From the NCBI GenBank assembly GCA_023055425.1, contig JALGPY010000012.1:10847922-10911921 (forward strand): a stretch of DNA of 64,000 nucleotides, read 5' to 3'. Below the pieces are notes generated by a model, which saw only the letters and a program-made list of their open reading frames with translations, was not told where the DNA came from and made no database searches. Both the position numbers and the translations under genes were made by a program. The first letter of the stretch is position 1. The number at the start of each line of letters is the position of its first letter. This DNA comes from Linanthus parryae. Lineage: Eukaryota > Streptophyta > Magnoliopsida > Ericales > Polemoniaceae. This document shows, in pieces, positions 26,501 to 38,340 of the stretch.

Positions 26501-29500
26501 TCATATCCATAGCAGGAAACTTGAGTGTAAGAGCTAATGTCAGTTGACTCTATTCTTAATTAAGTGACTGCTACAGAATCTCAGCCAAAAGCAGTGGCAG
26601 CTTGAATGATTCTTCATATTCACTGATTAGGGAACGTGAATCAATATACTTGCATGTACCAGAAACTCTATACAGGTCCAGGTGCCTGATATAAAGCACT
26701 TAATACTTTCTGCAACAACTTTCAAAAATGCTAGTTCCAATTTTGTCGATGAACATTAAAAGTAAGCATCATATTGAGATATTTGAAACCCAAATATGAA
26801 ACAAAAGTGCAAAAATGAAATAATTTGCCAATTTAGTCTGGAATAGCGTGCACCGCACTACAGCCAGAAGCATAGCACAAATATTGTAAACTTACGTTGG
26901 AACATCCATTAATTGATAAGCCTTCGGCCCGATGTATCTGATGGTCTAAAACTCTCAAAAGGCTCACGAGGATTTCTACAGGAACCAAATGTAAGACTTT
27001 CTTTCCTCTGATAGATACAATCTCATCTACAAGCATCCTGACATCAGTTAGTGGCAACTGTAACCACTCTGAATCATCCTGATCATCATTGGGAATTTCA
27101 GCCCTTCCAGAAAACTCCTCCACAAATTCACAAAAGCTTTTTATAGCAGATTCTGAACAGACCAAAAAGTAAAGTCCATTTCAAGTTACATGGAGACGAT
27201 AACACAAGAGAACAGTAAACATGAAAACGATAATAATAACCTTGAAGTTCAATAGGATCTTGAGCAGTTGCTGATCTATTTGAGTTGCTTGCTTTCTTCT
27301 TCGGTTTTGGTTTCCCAGAAGAAGACATCAATGTTTCCTGCAGTATGCTAATAATTTAGGAAATGAAAGAATCCATGATCAACTACTTTTCAACAAATAA
27401 GCACATACATTGGCAAGTGCTTGGTCAGCCTGATAGGTTTGTGGCTCTGCAGAGCCTCTTTCCGCTTGACCAGCAAATGTTATGGTTTGGTCAGAAGGTT
27501 TTCTTTCAGATATTGTATTGTAAACTTGCTCCTTAACACCTGAGAAGTTTGACAGGAATATACAATTAGCGAATTAATATTGTTTCTTCAAAGATTTACA
27601 TTCCATTCTGAGAAGGATAACAAACGAACACCTACGTAGGCTCACGTGGGGAAATAACCTACACCAGCATGGTACGAAGGAACACCAGAATTTGTCGTAA
27701 TCTAAATCCACTCGTAAATGAACTAATGGATTATGTTTGACAAGCATCTTGTGTAATTGACTCTCTTTCTGCAGTCTAAAGCCACCCGTACAAAACATCT
27801 CAACTCTTAACCATTTATGATCTTATTTTAACACTGTTGATGAGTTAAAATTACATGTATCTGTCCTTTCCACTGACTTTATACAAAAAACCAGCTTATG
27901 TTGAACACAACCCTTAGAGATCTTAAATTGGTATTAATTTTCCTTTGATGCACTGATATAGATCAGATGAAAATAAGAGCGATAAATACAGAATATTGAG
28001 ATACTTGTATTAGTCGAGTTTTGCATATATTTTAATTCTCAAAAGTGACAAAGTATCGCACACCGAGTATGAATATCCACAACTAAATGAGTGTGCCTCG
28101 TAGTCGATCAATCTTTTCTTTTCCTGGGTTGGGCTGTTAAGTTAACCCAGCCCAGCAAGTCTACTATGAAAACAGAAGTATCGGATAATCAAGGGTTTGA
28201 ACACATGAATCTGGCTTTACAGTTACCCAAGGCCTTTCCCCTCTACAAATAATCTAACTTGGTGGGTACTCTGTATAATATTCTTTCACTAATTACTTTT
28301 TTCAACCTTCACGAAAGAAAGAAATAAACACTTCCACTAGATGAGCATTTTAGGAACAAAAAAGTCCAAGGAGAGTTGCTAAATCGAGGCTTTATATGTT
28401 GAAGGAAGTGCTCGAACAAGCTAAACTTTGATAAAAAGAACCAAAAGAACGTGCCGCTGTAGTAGAAGAGATAGGGTAATGATTAGATAAGCTGAGAAGA
28501 ACCGAGTAAGGTCAACGACAGAAAACCTACAGTACAAACACCCTAGAAACAAGAAACTAAACAAATTTGATACAAATGGTTCATCATGACAATTAAGCTA
28601 ATCTTGTTGAATACCGAGGGAGACCCTCAAGCATACGATGGCAAGCCTCGAACCTCCAGAATACCATCTATTCGCTCCCTAATATGAAGCCACGACATCA
28701 CGTGAAGGCAACTCTCTACATGTACTTGCGTCTTCTCCAGCGGTAAAACTTACCATTCTTAAAAGAAACAAGTGAACCAAGAGAAAAACATGAAACATAA
28801 CCAACTCAGCTAAGGAACAAATGAAATGGAGATACTGCATCAACATGAGCTACATCTGTGTAAGAAGTTTTTGGAAATAGAGAAACTGTCAAATTTACGG
28901 AAAATTTTAGAAATCCAGCAATAAATTTGAGAAATTTAACCTTCCAGAGAAGTATTGCAATAAGAAGAGACTCGAGGAGGTTTGTAACATGATTTCCCTT
29001 CATAAGACTAAACAGTCTTCTGTTAAGAGGATAAAATCAGACCGTAATTATTGTATCAAAATTACATTCAATATTTTATAACCTGGGACCAGTTATACAC
29101 ATTGCTCATGTAGTTATTTTTTTTATTGATTCCACGACTCGAGTTCTTGACTCGAAGTCATCATGCCTTACGTTGCTGCGGCCATGGAAATTCTCTCAAT
29201 CGTGGGTTAAGAAGTGATCATCAAATATACTTCAACGAAATTTTTCATTATCAAAGAAATAACTTCTGTAGAATTTTAGTACTCATGAAATGACATAACT
29301 AATGGTGAATGACATGCATTTTCATACTATCTGTATCAATTCAATTACCTTTAAACATAAGTAGCATTCGAGGTACAGCAGTAGCAGGAGCGACTCAATG
29401 ACTGACATGCAAAACTTCCAACAGCAGGAGGGCAAAATAAACTTCAATCAGTGGCCATAGCATTTAGTCTGCAGTATCCAGGACTGTCGACCCAAATATC

Positions 29501-32500
29501 AAGGGACTCGGATATTGTCAAGTATCACTGTCCTCTGACTCAACAACATTGATTTCCAGACCATCACAATCAACGTTCTTACCACCCTCACATGCTCTTG
29601 TACCAGATGTTTGACTGTTTGAGCCAGTTCTACATTCTCAAATGAGACTCGGTTTGACGTCCATCTCACTTCCCAACACACATCCTAACGACATAAATTA
29701 ACAAAATTGATCCTATGCATAACTATCTCATAAGCTCCTCTTCAAGTCAGTAAGAAGACAAAAGTTTGTCTGCTATCGTAACGCCTCTTCACTCTCCCAT
29801 CTAGCACAATCTAGAATCATAAAATGTGGAACCACTCACACACACGAAAGAATTGGAGATATGACAAATGTCAGAAACAAGCACAAGAGTTGTTAAAACC
29901 AACTGGGCCAAGTAATTTAAACAAAAAGCAACATACTGCAATCCCTCATATAGGTTGAAAAAAAAAAAGATAGTCTACTGCCTTGCTTACCAGGTGAAGT
30001 GAATTCAAATGCTCCAACATTACATCGCAGAACTTCATTGCAAAGAACGGGAGGATCTTCAAAACCACAAGGACCACGAGCTGCTTCTGCTTTGAGATTC
30101 CTACAAATAATATCGGGCCAGTTAACCAGAGCAGCATGTATAACAAAGTGACTCAGTGACCTAGCTATCAGCAGTATTTAGCTCTGAAGCTCAATTTTTT
30201 TCCGGAAAAACTGGTGGTGGAGAAAACTACCAATGAACTAATGATTTTCAACCATTAGTATAGAATCAAAGTAACTCCAGATCTCCATTAAAATTTTGAC
30301 ATGTTACCTTTACATGGTGTAGAATCAAAGTAACTCCAGATCCTGATTCATCCATTTTCTGTAAATCATATTTCTTGTAATCTTAAGGGTTACATTGCTC
30401 TTTTAATTCTTTCCGGCTTTTTGGAAAGGTTATAAGAGCTCAACCTCTCTTTCTACCTGGGGCTTCATCTCCTCTGGACACTTCCTTTAATATTGTTATT
30501 TCTTGGAAAAAGGGCGATGATTGACTAAAGTTTGATATACTTGTCTGACTTTCAAGAAAAGCTTCAAGTATGACTTAAAAATAACTGGGAGAATATACGT
30601 AAAAAAAGCGTAGTTTTGGTTGAAAAAGTAGGTATGTAGAAAAAGATAGTTTAAGATATTAAGGAATTTTTGTATAGAAGTGGGAAAATGTGATCTTAAA
30701 TAGGCAGTTTTTACATATTAGCACACCCTTATTGCTCCTATCTTATATTCATATGAACTGCACACTTCATTTCTCTCCTCTTTAATGTAAAACTGCATCA
30801 TTCAGAAAAGCCTGTTACCAAGTTTGTCATCTGCCTATAAAGGTCCAAGATGTATTGTGATGTGCCGTCTCAGTTCACTCTTTCAACTAAGAAACTGACA
30901 AGAAGAACTATTGTAAAATGCTTCAAAAACCTAAAAATCCTTCAACTAGACTCCTCATGGATTCAGATTGGAGATTTTTTACTCAAGTCCTAACTCTCCT
31001 CGTCTAAATTCCCAAGATGCATTGTTTGGTTGTGGAACAATACCAAAAACAGAATGATAAAAATGCTCCATATTGCAATCGAATAGGTATAGACAACACT
31101 AGGAGTAGTATTTACAGTTGACCTGTGCGTATTTTGAGGATAGAATTAATTTTTGGGCAAATGTACAGAAAACTTACTTGCATTTCATTGATTGTCCCCT
31201 TAACTCCTCTCAGTTGCAATTCGGACATATTACTACCTACAATTTCAACTTGTCGGATAATGCCCCCATACAGTAGATGATGTCAGAAAACTGGATGGAG
31301 TGGGCAAAAGTGCTATTTCTCACCATCACCACCAAGCTCCACCGACTAGGCCACCGTGCCTATAACTCCACCACCGTAGCTAACCCAAACGCAACCCCTG
31401 CACACCCCTACAACCACCACTCTATTTCTCTCCATGCCAATCAAAGTGAAATAAAACGACAACCAGACCAACGCACCACTTATTGCCCAATCCCTCTTTA
31501 ATGTTAAGTCCCTTCGCCAGCGCTACCACTAAAAGCCGACCACCACTGTTACTATGACCAATTTAGCTGTCGGCTAATACAGTTTTGGCATTTAATTGAG
31601 GGATTTTTTGGATTTGGCTCATAGATTTAGTGAAACTATATATCTTATTGGAGGTGTCAGCTCCAGCCGGTGCATGGGAATTACCAAATTTTGGGGCACG
31701 TTGTGCTATGACGGTGGTGAGTGGCGGGTTCATAGGTGTTGACGGTGCGACTATTGGTTTCAGTAATAGTTGTGGAATGTGGGTCGGGTTGCAACTAACG
31801 GCAAAATGGTGTTATTTTGTTCCTGGCCAGTGGTTGTAGTGGTGTGGGGTGGCTGTCGATGTTAAGGAAGAAGACGGGTTTCTGCCGGCAGCAACAGCTG
31901 CAGGAGTGGTGGTGATGGTTAATTCTTTGTGATTTTGGTCAACTGCTGCTGGTGCAGTGGTGGTGATTGTGGTCTAGTCATAGGGTTAGAGAGACACCAG
32001 TGGGAATGTGATGGTGGTAGAGGAAAAAGACTTTAACCCATCATTTCGTCCAATCTCTCTAACACCCTCCATCATATGTGCACATTGTCCCACCACGTAA
32101 ACTATAGGGTGTAATGTGTCCAAATCTAAACTGGGACGAGTTCAGTGGGAAAGCGGTAAGTGCAGGGTAGTTTTCTGTACTTCACCCTTAATTTCTCTAA
32201 CATTTTTGCCACAACAGCCTAGTTAATGTTGGTTCAAATAATACTTTTTACAACTAAAATAGATGTTTTCCTAATTTTACCATATGACAGTTGAGTAAAT
32301 GACAAATCGTCTTTCAGGAATATATCAAGCGGAATTTGGGTCAGCATCCACAAAACTATTGTTTTTTTCTGAGAATGAAAAGCTGGACTTCGGGAGGGAA
32401 AATAAATTGGAGCATTCTGGAAGCAAATATTAGAATCACTGCCAGACTCTTGTTTTAGTAGCACCTTGCAGAATACAAGCATGTTCAGAATGTACGGAAC

Positions 32501-34787
32501 TTGCATTGCCTTTGAGTAATGTGAATGTCAATATCAATCTATATAAGCAGGTGTTTGCATGTTCAGCGCATAGGCAAAGAGGGGCTACAGTAATAATAAC
32601 ACCATTAGGGGGTCAGAGGTAAAAAGGGGGTACAGTAATAATAATACCATCCGGGGGTAGTGACAATTGTTTGGTACAGGTATAATTTTAGGAGGGATTC
32701 AGTACCCCCCTTATGGTTAATTCCCCCACCACGCCTTAAATATAGTACCATGGGGTAGGATTGAATATGAAGCCTTGATAGTCTTCATTATGGTGATGTA
32801 AACAAACAAGCAAATATAAGTGATTCTCCCCTTAATATCAATACAGCCCATGTATTTCCATTATCTAATGGCTGCACCACAAGTGCCCTTTAGGCAATTA
32901 ATCAAAAAAATTGATTAATTACACCAATAGTGCCCTGTGCAGGGATTGGATGATGGAAGTACAGAGGGTCCAAGGGATTATAGTTTGTACTGACCTATTT
33001 CATCCTTCTAACCTATTTCATTCCACTAACCTATTTCATCCTTCTAACCTGGTGAGTATTATCGCATCTCCAACCCCGCCCTTGCTTAATATTTATGCTG
33101 GAATACTTACACGGTTGGTGTATGTAAATGAAACGAGAGAAGATGCAGAACATTAGACAGATTCCGTTAACGAGGTTAGTGGCAATAACTGGTCCCATAG
33201 GATCCAGTTATACGTTCAACTGAGAAGCAAAGAAAATGATTTCCCTACTTCTCCGTTTAAAATCATAATTAAGTTGCATCAAAATATGAAAAGAATCAAT
33301 GTTTTGAACAAAATGCAGAAAACGGCATTGTGACTGCAGACTTGTAAGTGGACAGAAAGTTTCTCACTAGTAGTCATAACAGACTAAGCTGAACCAGAAG
33401 ACCTTCAATTACATGAAGAAAAAAAATGTGCAGAAGAAAAATCAAAAATAATAAGATAGTAACAGCTAGTATAGTTCATGGCAGAAAACAGGGAATGTAC
33501 TGGAACAGCGCTACATTAAACTTAGTGGAATCAACTAAATCCATTGTCTAAACAGTAAATACAACCAAAATAAGACTTCAATACAGACTTTACAAGGTGC
33601 ACATACTCAGAAAAATCAATAAAATTAACTTAATCATCGAGAACAGCTGAGGGAGCTAGGTTAACAAAAAAAAAACGCATCTCACAAATCAACGTAAGCA
33701 CCTAATTCAAATTTCTGAACTAAAATTAAGAGCTCAAATGCACAGAAAAATCGAAAAATAAGATAGCAACAGCTAGTAGAGTTCATGGCAGAAAACAGGC
33801 AATGTGCTGGAACAGTGCTACATTTAACTTAATGGAATTAACTAAATCCATTGTCTAACCAGTAAATACAACCAAAATAAGACTTCAATACAGAGTTTAG
33901 AAGCTGCACATACTCAGAGAAATCAATAAAATGAACTAAATTATCCAGAAAAGCTGAGGCAGCTAGGTTAACAAAAAAAAACGCATCTCACAAATCAACT
34001 TAAGCACCTAATTCAAATTTCTGAACTAAAATTAAGAGCTCAAATGCACAGAAAAATCGAAAAATAATATAGCAACAGCTAGTAGAGTTCATGGCAGAAA
34101 ACAGCGAATGTACTGGAACAGTGCTACATTAAATCCATTGTCTAAACAGTAAATGCAACCAAAATAAGACTTCAATACAGAGTTTGCAAGGTGCACATAC
34201 TCAGAGAAATCAATAAAATTAACTTAATTATCGAGAAAAGCTGAGACAGCTAGGTTCAAAAAATAAGGCATCTCACAAATCAACGCAAGCACTAATTCAA
34301 ATTTCTGAACTAAATTTGAGACCTCGCTCATATGCACAGAAACAGGAACAAATTAGGTGAAAAAATGACTCACAGGTAAGCGACATCAGAGAAATCAATA
34401 AAATTAACTTAATTATCGAGAAAAGCTGAGGCAGCGAGGTTCAAAAAAACGCATCTCACAAATCAACGCAAGCACCTAATTCAAATTTCGTAACTAAAAT
34501 TGAGAGCTCAAATGCACAGAAACAGGAACAAATGAACTGAAAATCACTCACAGGTAAGAGACATCAGTGTTCGCAAGCAGATCAGCAATCTTGCTGGCCT
34601 GATTCAGCACATCAGTTCGGTCCAGCGACCTCGAACTCCTCCGGCCATCGACCAACCGGAGCTCCTGGTCGTTAGCGCCGCACAGAACCGGCAGAGACGG
34701 CAGAGGCAAGCACGGAGCTACTTCGGAATGGACTGTGTTCGAGAGGCTGATGCCTCGGGGAGCTGCTCCGCCGCCGGAAGTCGACAT
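5565..34787 (-). CDS. SCC2: SCC2/NIPBL cohesin-loading factor with PHD finger (28 coding exons)
   Basis: With SCC4, SCC2 loads cohesin onto chromatin. Minus-strand exons: 34552-34787, 29991-30100, 27409-27539, 27241-27337, 26896-27152, 22906-23013, 22648-22759, 22475-22571, 22191-22377, 21675-22106, 21069-21598, 20778-20988, 19426-19476, 19145-19303, 18882-19049, 16368-16667, 16131-16283, 14891-15060, 12652-12760, 10326-10490, 10104-10208, 9803-10036, 9306-9439, 8934-9224, 8490-8850, 8114-8206, 7893-8018, 5565-5786. All junctions are GT-AG and phases agree; the sum is 5,349 nt (1,782 aa), close to plant SCC2 (about 1,840). The N-terminus ([20 protein letters not shown]) and [23 protein letters not shown] blocks match plant SCC2. 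A C4HC3 PHD finger (about 656-700) is present in plant but not yeast SCC2. HEAT repeats follow (about 870-935 and 1200-1500), then an acidic, basic-rich tail ending KGGR. The start has an in-frame TGA two codons upstream. Appears intact. Confidence 0.95.
5817..6217. mobile_element. MITE, GGCTCCGTTTGGTT family, copy 1 (SCC2 last intron)
   Basis: 401 bp with terminal inverted repeats: GGCTCTGTTGGTTCGCAGTA at the left and CCAACCAAACGGAGCC at the right. Subterminal parts repeat GTAAAATGTTTTAC-like motifs in both orientations. It is flanked by TAA and TAG, so a 3-bp target duplication is possible but not exact. It has no coding capacity and lies in the intron before the last SCC2 exon. It shares ends and subterminal motifs with 10846-11288. 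Confidence 0.85.
6941..7370 (-). mobile_element. Possible tRNA-derived SINE-like insertion
   Basis: The segment is bounded by AGGGCCGGCC (left) and AGGGCCGGCTCTG (right), ends seen around many plant repeats. On the minus strand it carries a good pol III promoter pair: A-box-like TAGTTTGGTGGTAAGC (7216-7201) and B box GGTTCGAATCT (7174-7164), 42 nt apart, as in tRNA genes. No cloverleaf folds, so it is not a tRNA. It lies inside the last SCC2 intron, in the same orientation as the gene. Confidence 0.45.
10846..11288. mobile_element. MITE, GGCTCCGTTTGGTT family, copy 2 (SCC2 intron 19)
   Basis: 443 bp with ends GGCTCCGTTTGGTTGGTGGT and CAACCAAACGGAGCC. It has the same inner TAAAATATTTTCC / GGAAAATGTTTTA arrangement and the same CACCACC/GGTGGTGG-rich centre as 5817-6217. 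Open frames inside it are low-complexity products of that centre. It is non-autonomous, and no transposase of the family was seen in the window. Confidence 0.87.
13541..14586. mobile_element. Possible gene-fragment-carrying TIR element in SCC2 intron 18
   Basis: The left end GGGTGCGTTTGGCAACA and the right end TGTATCCAAACAGAC form a degenerate inverted repeat with AAATTTGGATTTG-type subterminal runs. The centre (about 13,850-14,450) is clearly richer in G+C than the surrounding intron and has overlapping open frames of about 100 codons on both strands. It also contains the motif CCGGAAATGTACGA twice on the minus strand (near 13,960 and 14,090). This fits a non-autonomous element that captured part of a host gene, but I could not identify a donor gene or a target duplication. 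Confidence 0.4.
14684..14729. repeat. Poly-G tract (18 G, C, 27 G)
   Basis: 46 bp that are all G except C at 14702, in SCC2 intron 18. On the transcribed strand this is a C-run. Length may be inaccurate, since such runs are hard to sequence. Confidence 0.9.
17443..18033. mobile_element. MITE with GAGCATCTCCAAC ends (SCC2 intron 15)
   Basis: 591 bp. The left terminus GAGCATCTCCAACAGGAGGA and the right terminus ending TTGTTGGAGATGCTC are inverted repeats, a very common plant MITE end. Flanks TTG and TTA would be a TTA target duplication of PIF/Harbinger type with one substitution. The arms are rich in GGAGCAAAA motifs and the centre is AT-rich. Open frames inside have no domain. Confidence 0.85.
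23014..26895 (-). other. SCC2 intron 5 (3.9 kb)
   Basis: Non-coding sequence between the exon with [12 protein letters not shown] and the exon with [12 protein letters not shown]. It holds the Stowaway MITE at 25115-25383. I see no other gene. A stretch near 24,700 begins GGCCCTGTTTGGG like a transposon end, but no matching far end was found. Confidence 0.75.
25115..25383. mobile_element. Stowaway MITE (Tc1/mariner type)
   Basis: 269 bp with the diagnostic Stowaway ends CTCCATCCGTCCCA and TGGGACGGAGGGAG, flanked on both sides by the TA target duplication (25113-25114, 25384-25385). Internal AAAGTATCA/AAGTTACTTTTTCACTTT motifs are usual for this family. No coding capacity. It sits in SCC2 intron 5. 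Confidence 0.95.
27540..29990 (-). other. SCC2 intron 2 (2.45 kb)
   Basis: Non-coding. Bounded by donor GTAAGC after the CTTCACCTG exon end and by acceptor CTCAG before GTGTTAAGG. No transposon ends or RNA genes recognised. Confidence 0.75.
31155..32187. mobile_element. MULE-like non-autonomous element in SCC2 intron 1
   Basis: 1,033 bp. Terminal inverted repeats: GGGCAAATGTACAGAAAACT at the left, and GGGTGAAGTACAGAAAACT as the complement of the right end. The flanks TTAATTTTT (31146-31154) and TTAATTTCT (32188-32196) agree at 8 of 9 positions, the 9-bp duplication made by Mutator-type transposases. The interior is rich in CCACCACC/GGTGGTGG and has a 74-codon open frame without a recognised domain. 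It could carry captured host sequence (Pack-MULE), but no donor is identified. Confidence 0.65.
33428..34530. repeat. 307-bp tandem repeat, about 3.5 copies, beside SCC2 exon 1
   Basis: GTTCATGGCAGAAAACAG recurs at 33474, 33781 and 34087 (spacing 307 and 306). CATCTCACAAATCAACG-type segments recur near 33679, 33983, 34269 and 34452; the last copy is shortened. Copies differ by substitutions and small deletions. The array abuts the exon 1 donor and includes a copy of it (see 34370-34387). Confidence 0.92.
34370..34387 (-). other. Duplicated decoy 5' splice site of SCC2 exon 1
   Basis: The plus-strand sequence TCACAGGTAAGCGACATCAG here matches TCACAGGTAAGAGACATCAG at the true exon 1/intron 1 boundary (34548-34567). 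On the gene strand this reproduces the end of exon 1, TCGCTTACCT followed by GTGAGT, 180 nt inside the intron. It looks like a by-product of the tandem duplication. Whether it is used cannot be seen. Confidence 0.75.
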
Positions 34788-35200
34788 TGATCAGCCGGAA
34801 AATCACCGATACGAGCTGCGAAAACGGACAACACCGCTCATTTACATTCGAAATGCATGTGAGGACTAGTTCTCAGCACGAATTTGGCTTTTGCAGGGAT
34901 GGAGATTCGAGTGAAGAGTACGAATTGGAAGGGGATTGAGGAAGCCCTAGACAGAGAAAGCAAATGGCGGGGAAAGAATATAGGAAAATGAAATTTGGGG
35001 ATGATATTATTCCGGCTTTGGTCTAAAATATGCTGGAATGGAGTCCAAGGTCTGTCAAATTACGGGACTAGACTCCTTCGTTGTTTCAAATTTTGAATTG
35101 AGCTTGCGATAGAAGATTTAAAACCATGTAATACTAAGTAATTATTTCTAGAAAACAACATTAAAAGTAATTATCAACGATTTTTTTTAGAACAATTATT
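34788..35200 (-). promoter_or_regulatory. SCC2 5' UTR and promoter side
   Basis: Upstream of the SCC2 ATG there is a G+C-richer stretch to about 34,980, then AT-rich DNA. No clear TATA box, as is common in housekeeping chromatin genes. The transcription start is not placed. Confidence 0.45.
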
Positions 35201-35214
35201 AACTATTTTAATAA

Positions 35215-35966
35215 CATAACTTATTAAGTTTTAATAACATAACCCAATAATTTGGAATATGTTATACACATTAACTGCAATATAATTCATTATTAGACAT
35301 TTTTCAAAAAAAACTTATTATTTGACCGAGTAGAAATAAATGAAACAAATATCAAATGTGTTTCGTTCTCGTGTCAATAGTTAATTTAAATTGATGTCAA
35401 ATATAAGTAATGAAAAAAATATTTAACATGTTCATTTTTCATTGGCAAAGAGTTAATTTAAGTTCATTCATAAGATCGGCGTGTTGGAAATTATTGTTAT
35501 TTCTTTATATGAGATGCATGCATGGTCCAAAAACAAGATTGGTAAGGTTATTATTTTTTCAGACAATGCAAGAAAATATTATGGAGTAGCCACATTCATT
35601 GTACATTCAGAACTTAATAATTTAATAACATAACTCAGGAATTTAAAGTATGTGATACACATCAAATGCAGTATAACTCATTACTAGACACTTCTAAAAA
35701 AACTCATTATTAGACAGGGTAGAAATAAATTAAACACGTATTGAATGTGCTTGTTTCTCATTGGCCAATAATTAATTTAAAACTAAATATCAAGTATAAA
35801 TAATAAAAAAGGTATTGAACATGTTCATTTTTCATTGGCTAAGGGTTAATTTAATGTCAACAGAATTGTAATTAAGAGATCCGCAAATTAATGTTATTTA
35901 TTTATTTGAGATGCATGTATGCCTCGAAAAGCGAGATTAGCACGAATATATTGTTATTCACGAAAT

Positions 35967-36009
<43 letters not shown>

Positions 36010-36060
36010 ATTTTAGTTCATGGAGTAGCCACATGTGTTTTGCATTTTCTAGGCATAGTT
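35215..36060. repeat. ~400-bp tandem duplication upstream of SCC2
   Basis: Matching landmarks occur in the same order in both copies: TTAATAACATAAC at about 35,224 and 35,629; CATGTTCATTTTTCATTGGC at about 35,426 and 35,818; TTGAGATGCATGxATG at about 35,510 and 35,907; ATGGAGTAGCCACAT at about 35,581 and 36,018. Spacing is about 395-405 bp, and 437 bp at the end where copy 2 has gained a poly-A run. Confidence 0.85.
35969..36008. repeat. Poly-A run of 40
   Basis: Forty consecutive A inside the second copy of the upstream duplication. The first copy has only AATGCAAGAAAAT at this place, so the run expanded after duplication. Confidence 0.92.
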
Positions 36061-38340
36061 CAAAAATGAAGAAATATATAAACATTATAAATACCAAAAA
36101 AAAAAGAAGGTAAAATTTGTAGTTTTGGATGCTCTGAGTTTAGAATATTATATATATCAAAAGTTTATATTCCTTGTACATGTGTACCAAATCATCTAAT
36201 AATTCAGGATCGTCATCGTCACATGCAACACATCCACACTTCCTTTTTTTTCTACTTCAATATAAAGGAATTCTCATTGAAACTGATGAATGTTATGAAC
36301 TATTATTAGATGTTACATTTGAAATATATTTGATTATTGAAAAATGTGTATACATTTGTGGATTTTTTATTTTCTTCATATATATGTGTTCAATGGACTG
36401 GGTTCAGTTTAGAATTTGTAGGATGCTTGCGGGCTTGGACTTGAGTGTTGGTTCGCTCGATAGCTTAGTCTAAGTTTGCGTTCACCCTCCTAAAAGTTCA
36501 ACCTGATGTATCCCAGCTCTTTCCATAACCAACCCTACTAAGGAGAGCATTAATTAAATGCATTGCCTACTAATATATAATTATGTTTGAGAATTACAAA
36601 TTATGTCACCAATTACTCGGTTAGAAGAAGTGTTATCAAATGTAATGTAATTGTGCATTTAGCTCAACTGTTTACAGTAACTAAGGCTCAGCATGTAATA
36701 CGACTTGGCAATGTTTATAATATTGCAGAGAGCATATATATTTAGAATAAATAGAATCAATTAAATTATAAATTTTATGTGACATTTATTTTTAAGTAAA
36801 ACACTAAAGGTAAAAATACGAAATTATTGCTATTTGGAGTGAACCATGCACATTTTAATATGATGTATGATGGAACCATGCTCGTTTGATCGTTATTATT
36901 AGACAACTTAGGAAAGAAACTGGTTCAAATAGGTTAAGTGGCTTAAATAATATGTATGAGGCAACTCTCTAGTAGTTACTTTGAACGCAATCGTCAAAAT
37001 GTATGAATTTAGTAATCTCTCTACAAATTTAACATGATAGATAGACATGTTAATTTGCTTAAATATGCAAGATTATGCCAACTATATTTAAGCGTCTTAC
37101 ACAAAGTTTATAATACGTGAAACTTAGCTAATTTTTCTCTTCAAAAAAGATAATTAATGTTACATTTTTTTTTTAGGTACGTTTTGGTATTTTCATATGG
37201 CTGGTATGCATCTAGAATAAACGTGTAAGTTTTATGTAATTAACATGCACAAACATTTTTTAAGGTGTTTTACTCATTTTTCATACTGACATTTGCATTG
37301 TCATTCATCATAGATCCAACTACAACCACAAATTATTTTATTATATCTCTCATTTTCACCACTTCATTTCATTTAAACTGTGGTAAAAGAAATGAAAAAA
37401 CAAATCAGAGACCTTGATTGTAACTCTCTACTCTATAGGACCCAACTTCAAACTAGATTAAAAGTTAATCTAGAAATCAACAACCTACGTCTACATTATA
37501 ATACATAGTTTTAGAGCTAGATTGAAAAACTAATATAAAAATTAACAACCTACAAAAGTTTGAGATTTGATGTGTTACATTATTGATCAATGATATATGC
37601 TCTAACAAACGATCGACTTGGCATAAAACAATAATTAAAATACATCGTAACAACTTGAAACTTTAGAAATCTATCTTTAGAGTTGTTGGAGATCCAATGA
37701 CACCACATTTCTACAAGATTGGCATTTAGTTACACTTTTTAGTACAATCTTATGTTCTTACTCACACAACACAACTTAACCACAAAATTATTTAACATAA
37801 ATATTTATCTTACCTTTGAGCGTCTTCTGATGAAGGTCAATACAAATGAGTCCAGCTTCAACGGAAATGTAGAATGGATTATAGAGATGTTTTTCAATAC
37901 ATATATATAGATAAAATTCTCAAGTGAAATTGTTTACAGTAAGATAAGTACCAATTATGTTAATAGCGTGGAATATTCATTAAATGCATTTCTAAAAATA
38001 ATTCAATGTAATATGACATAAATATTAAATATAAATTAAACATTTAAAAATAAGTATACGTTGTTTCTCAAAAATAAAATTCATCCACGTGTTACTAATA
38101 GAGCCAACTATGGTACGTAATAAATACTAACTATTTATTTGATTAACAATACATTGAATATATTGATTAAGAGTTGAATTCAAGTTTTAATATATTAAAA
38201 TGTATTTATTTTTGGCACGAGACTACAAATAGAAAAGAAACATTCAATTACTTATAACGCGGATAATTTAATTTTGGCAATTTTTTATTTGGGTATGTAA
38301 AGAGATTGACACATGTTTTCACATAGTAAGTGAATTAAAC
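36061..38340. other. AT-rich intergenic DNA
   Basis: No gene, RNA or transposon ends recognised. The longest open frame (36174-36473) is hydrophobic, AT-driven and without a known motif. Confidence 0.6.

Larger units (their letters stand above)
30101..34551 (-). other. SCC2 intron 1 (4.45 kb)
   Basis: Largest intron. It contains a 22-bp exact repeat (TAGAATCAAAGTAACTCCAG plus AT, at 30260 and 30320), a MULE-like element at 31155-32187, a short duplication around 32,575-32,660 (GGGGxTACAGTAATAATAA twice), a triple repeat of CCTATTTCATCCTTCTAA type near 32,990-33,050, and the 307-bp tandem array next to exon 1. It begins with donor GTGAGT and ends with TTTGTAG. Confidence 0.8.

Noticed and set aside
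35919..36113. Lysine-rich small open frame
   Set aside because: Translation of the poly-A run.
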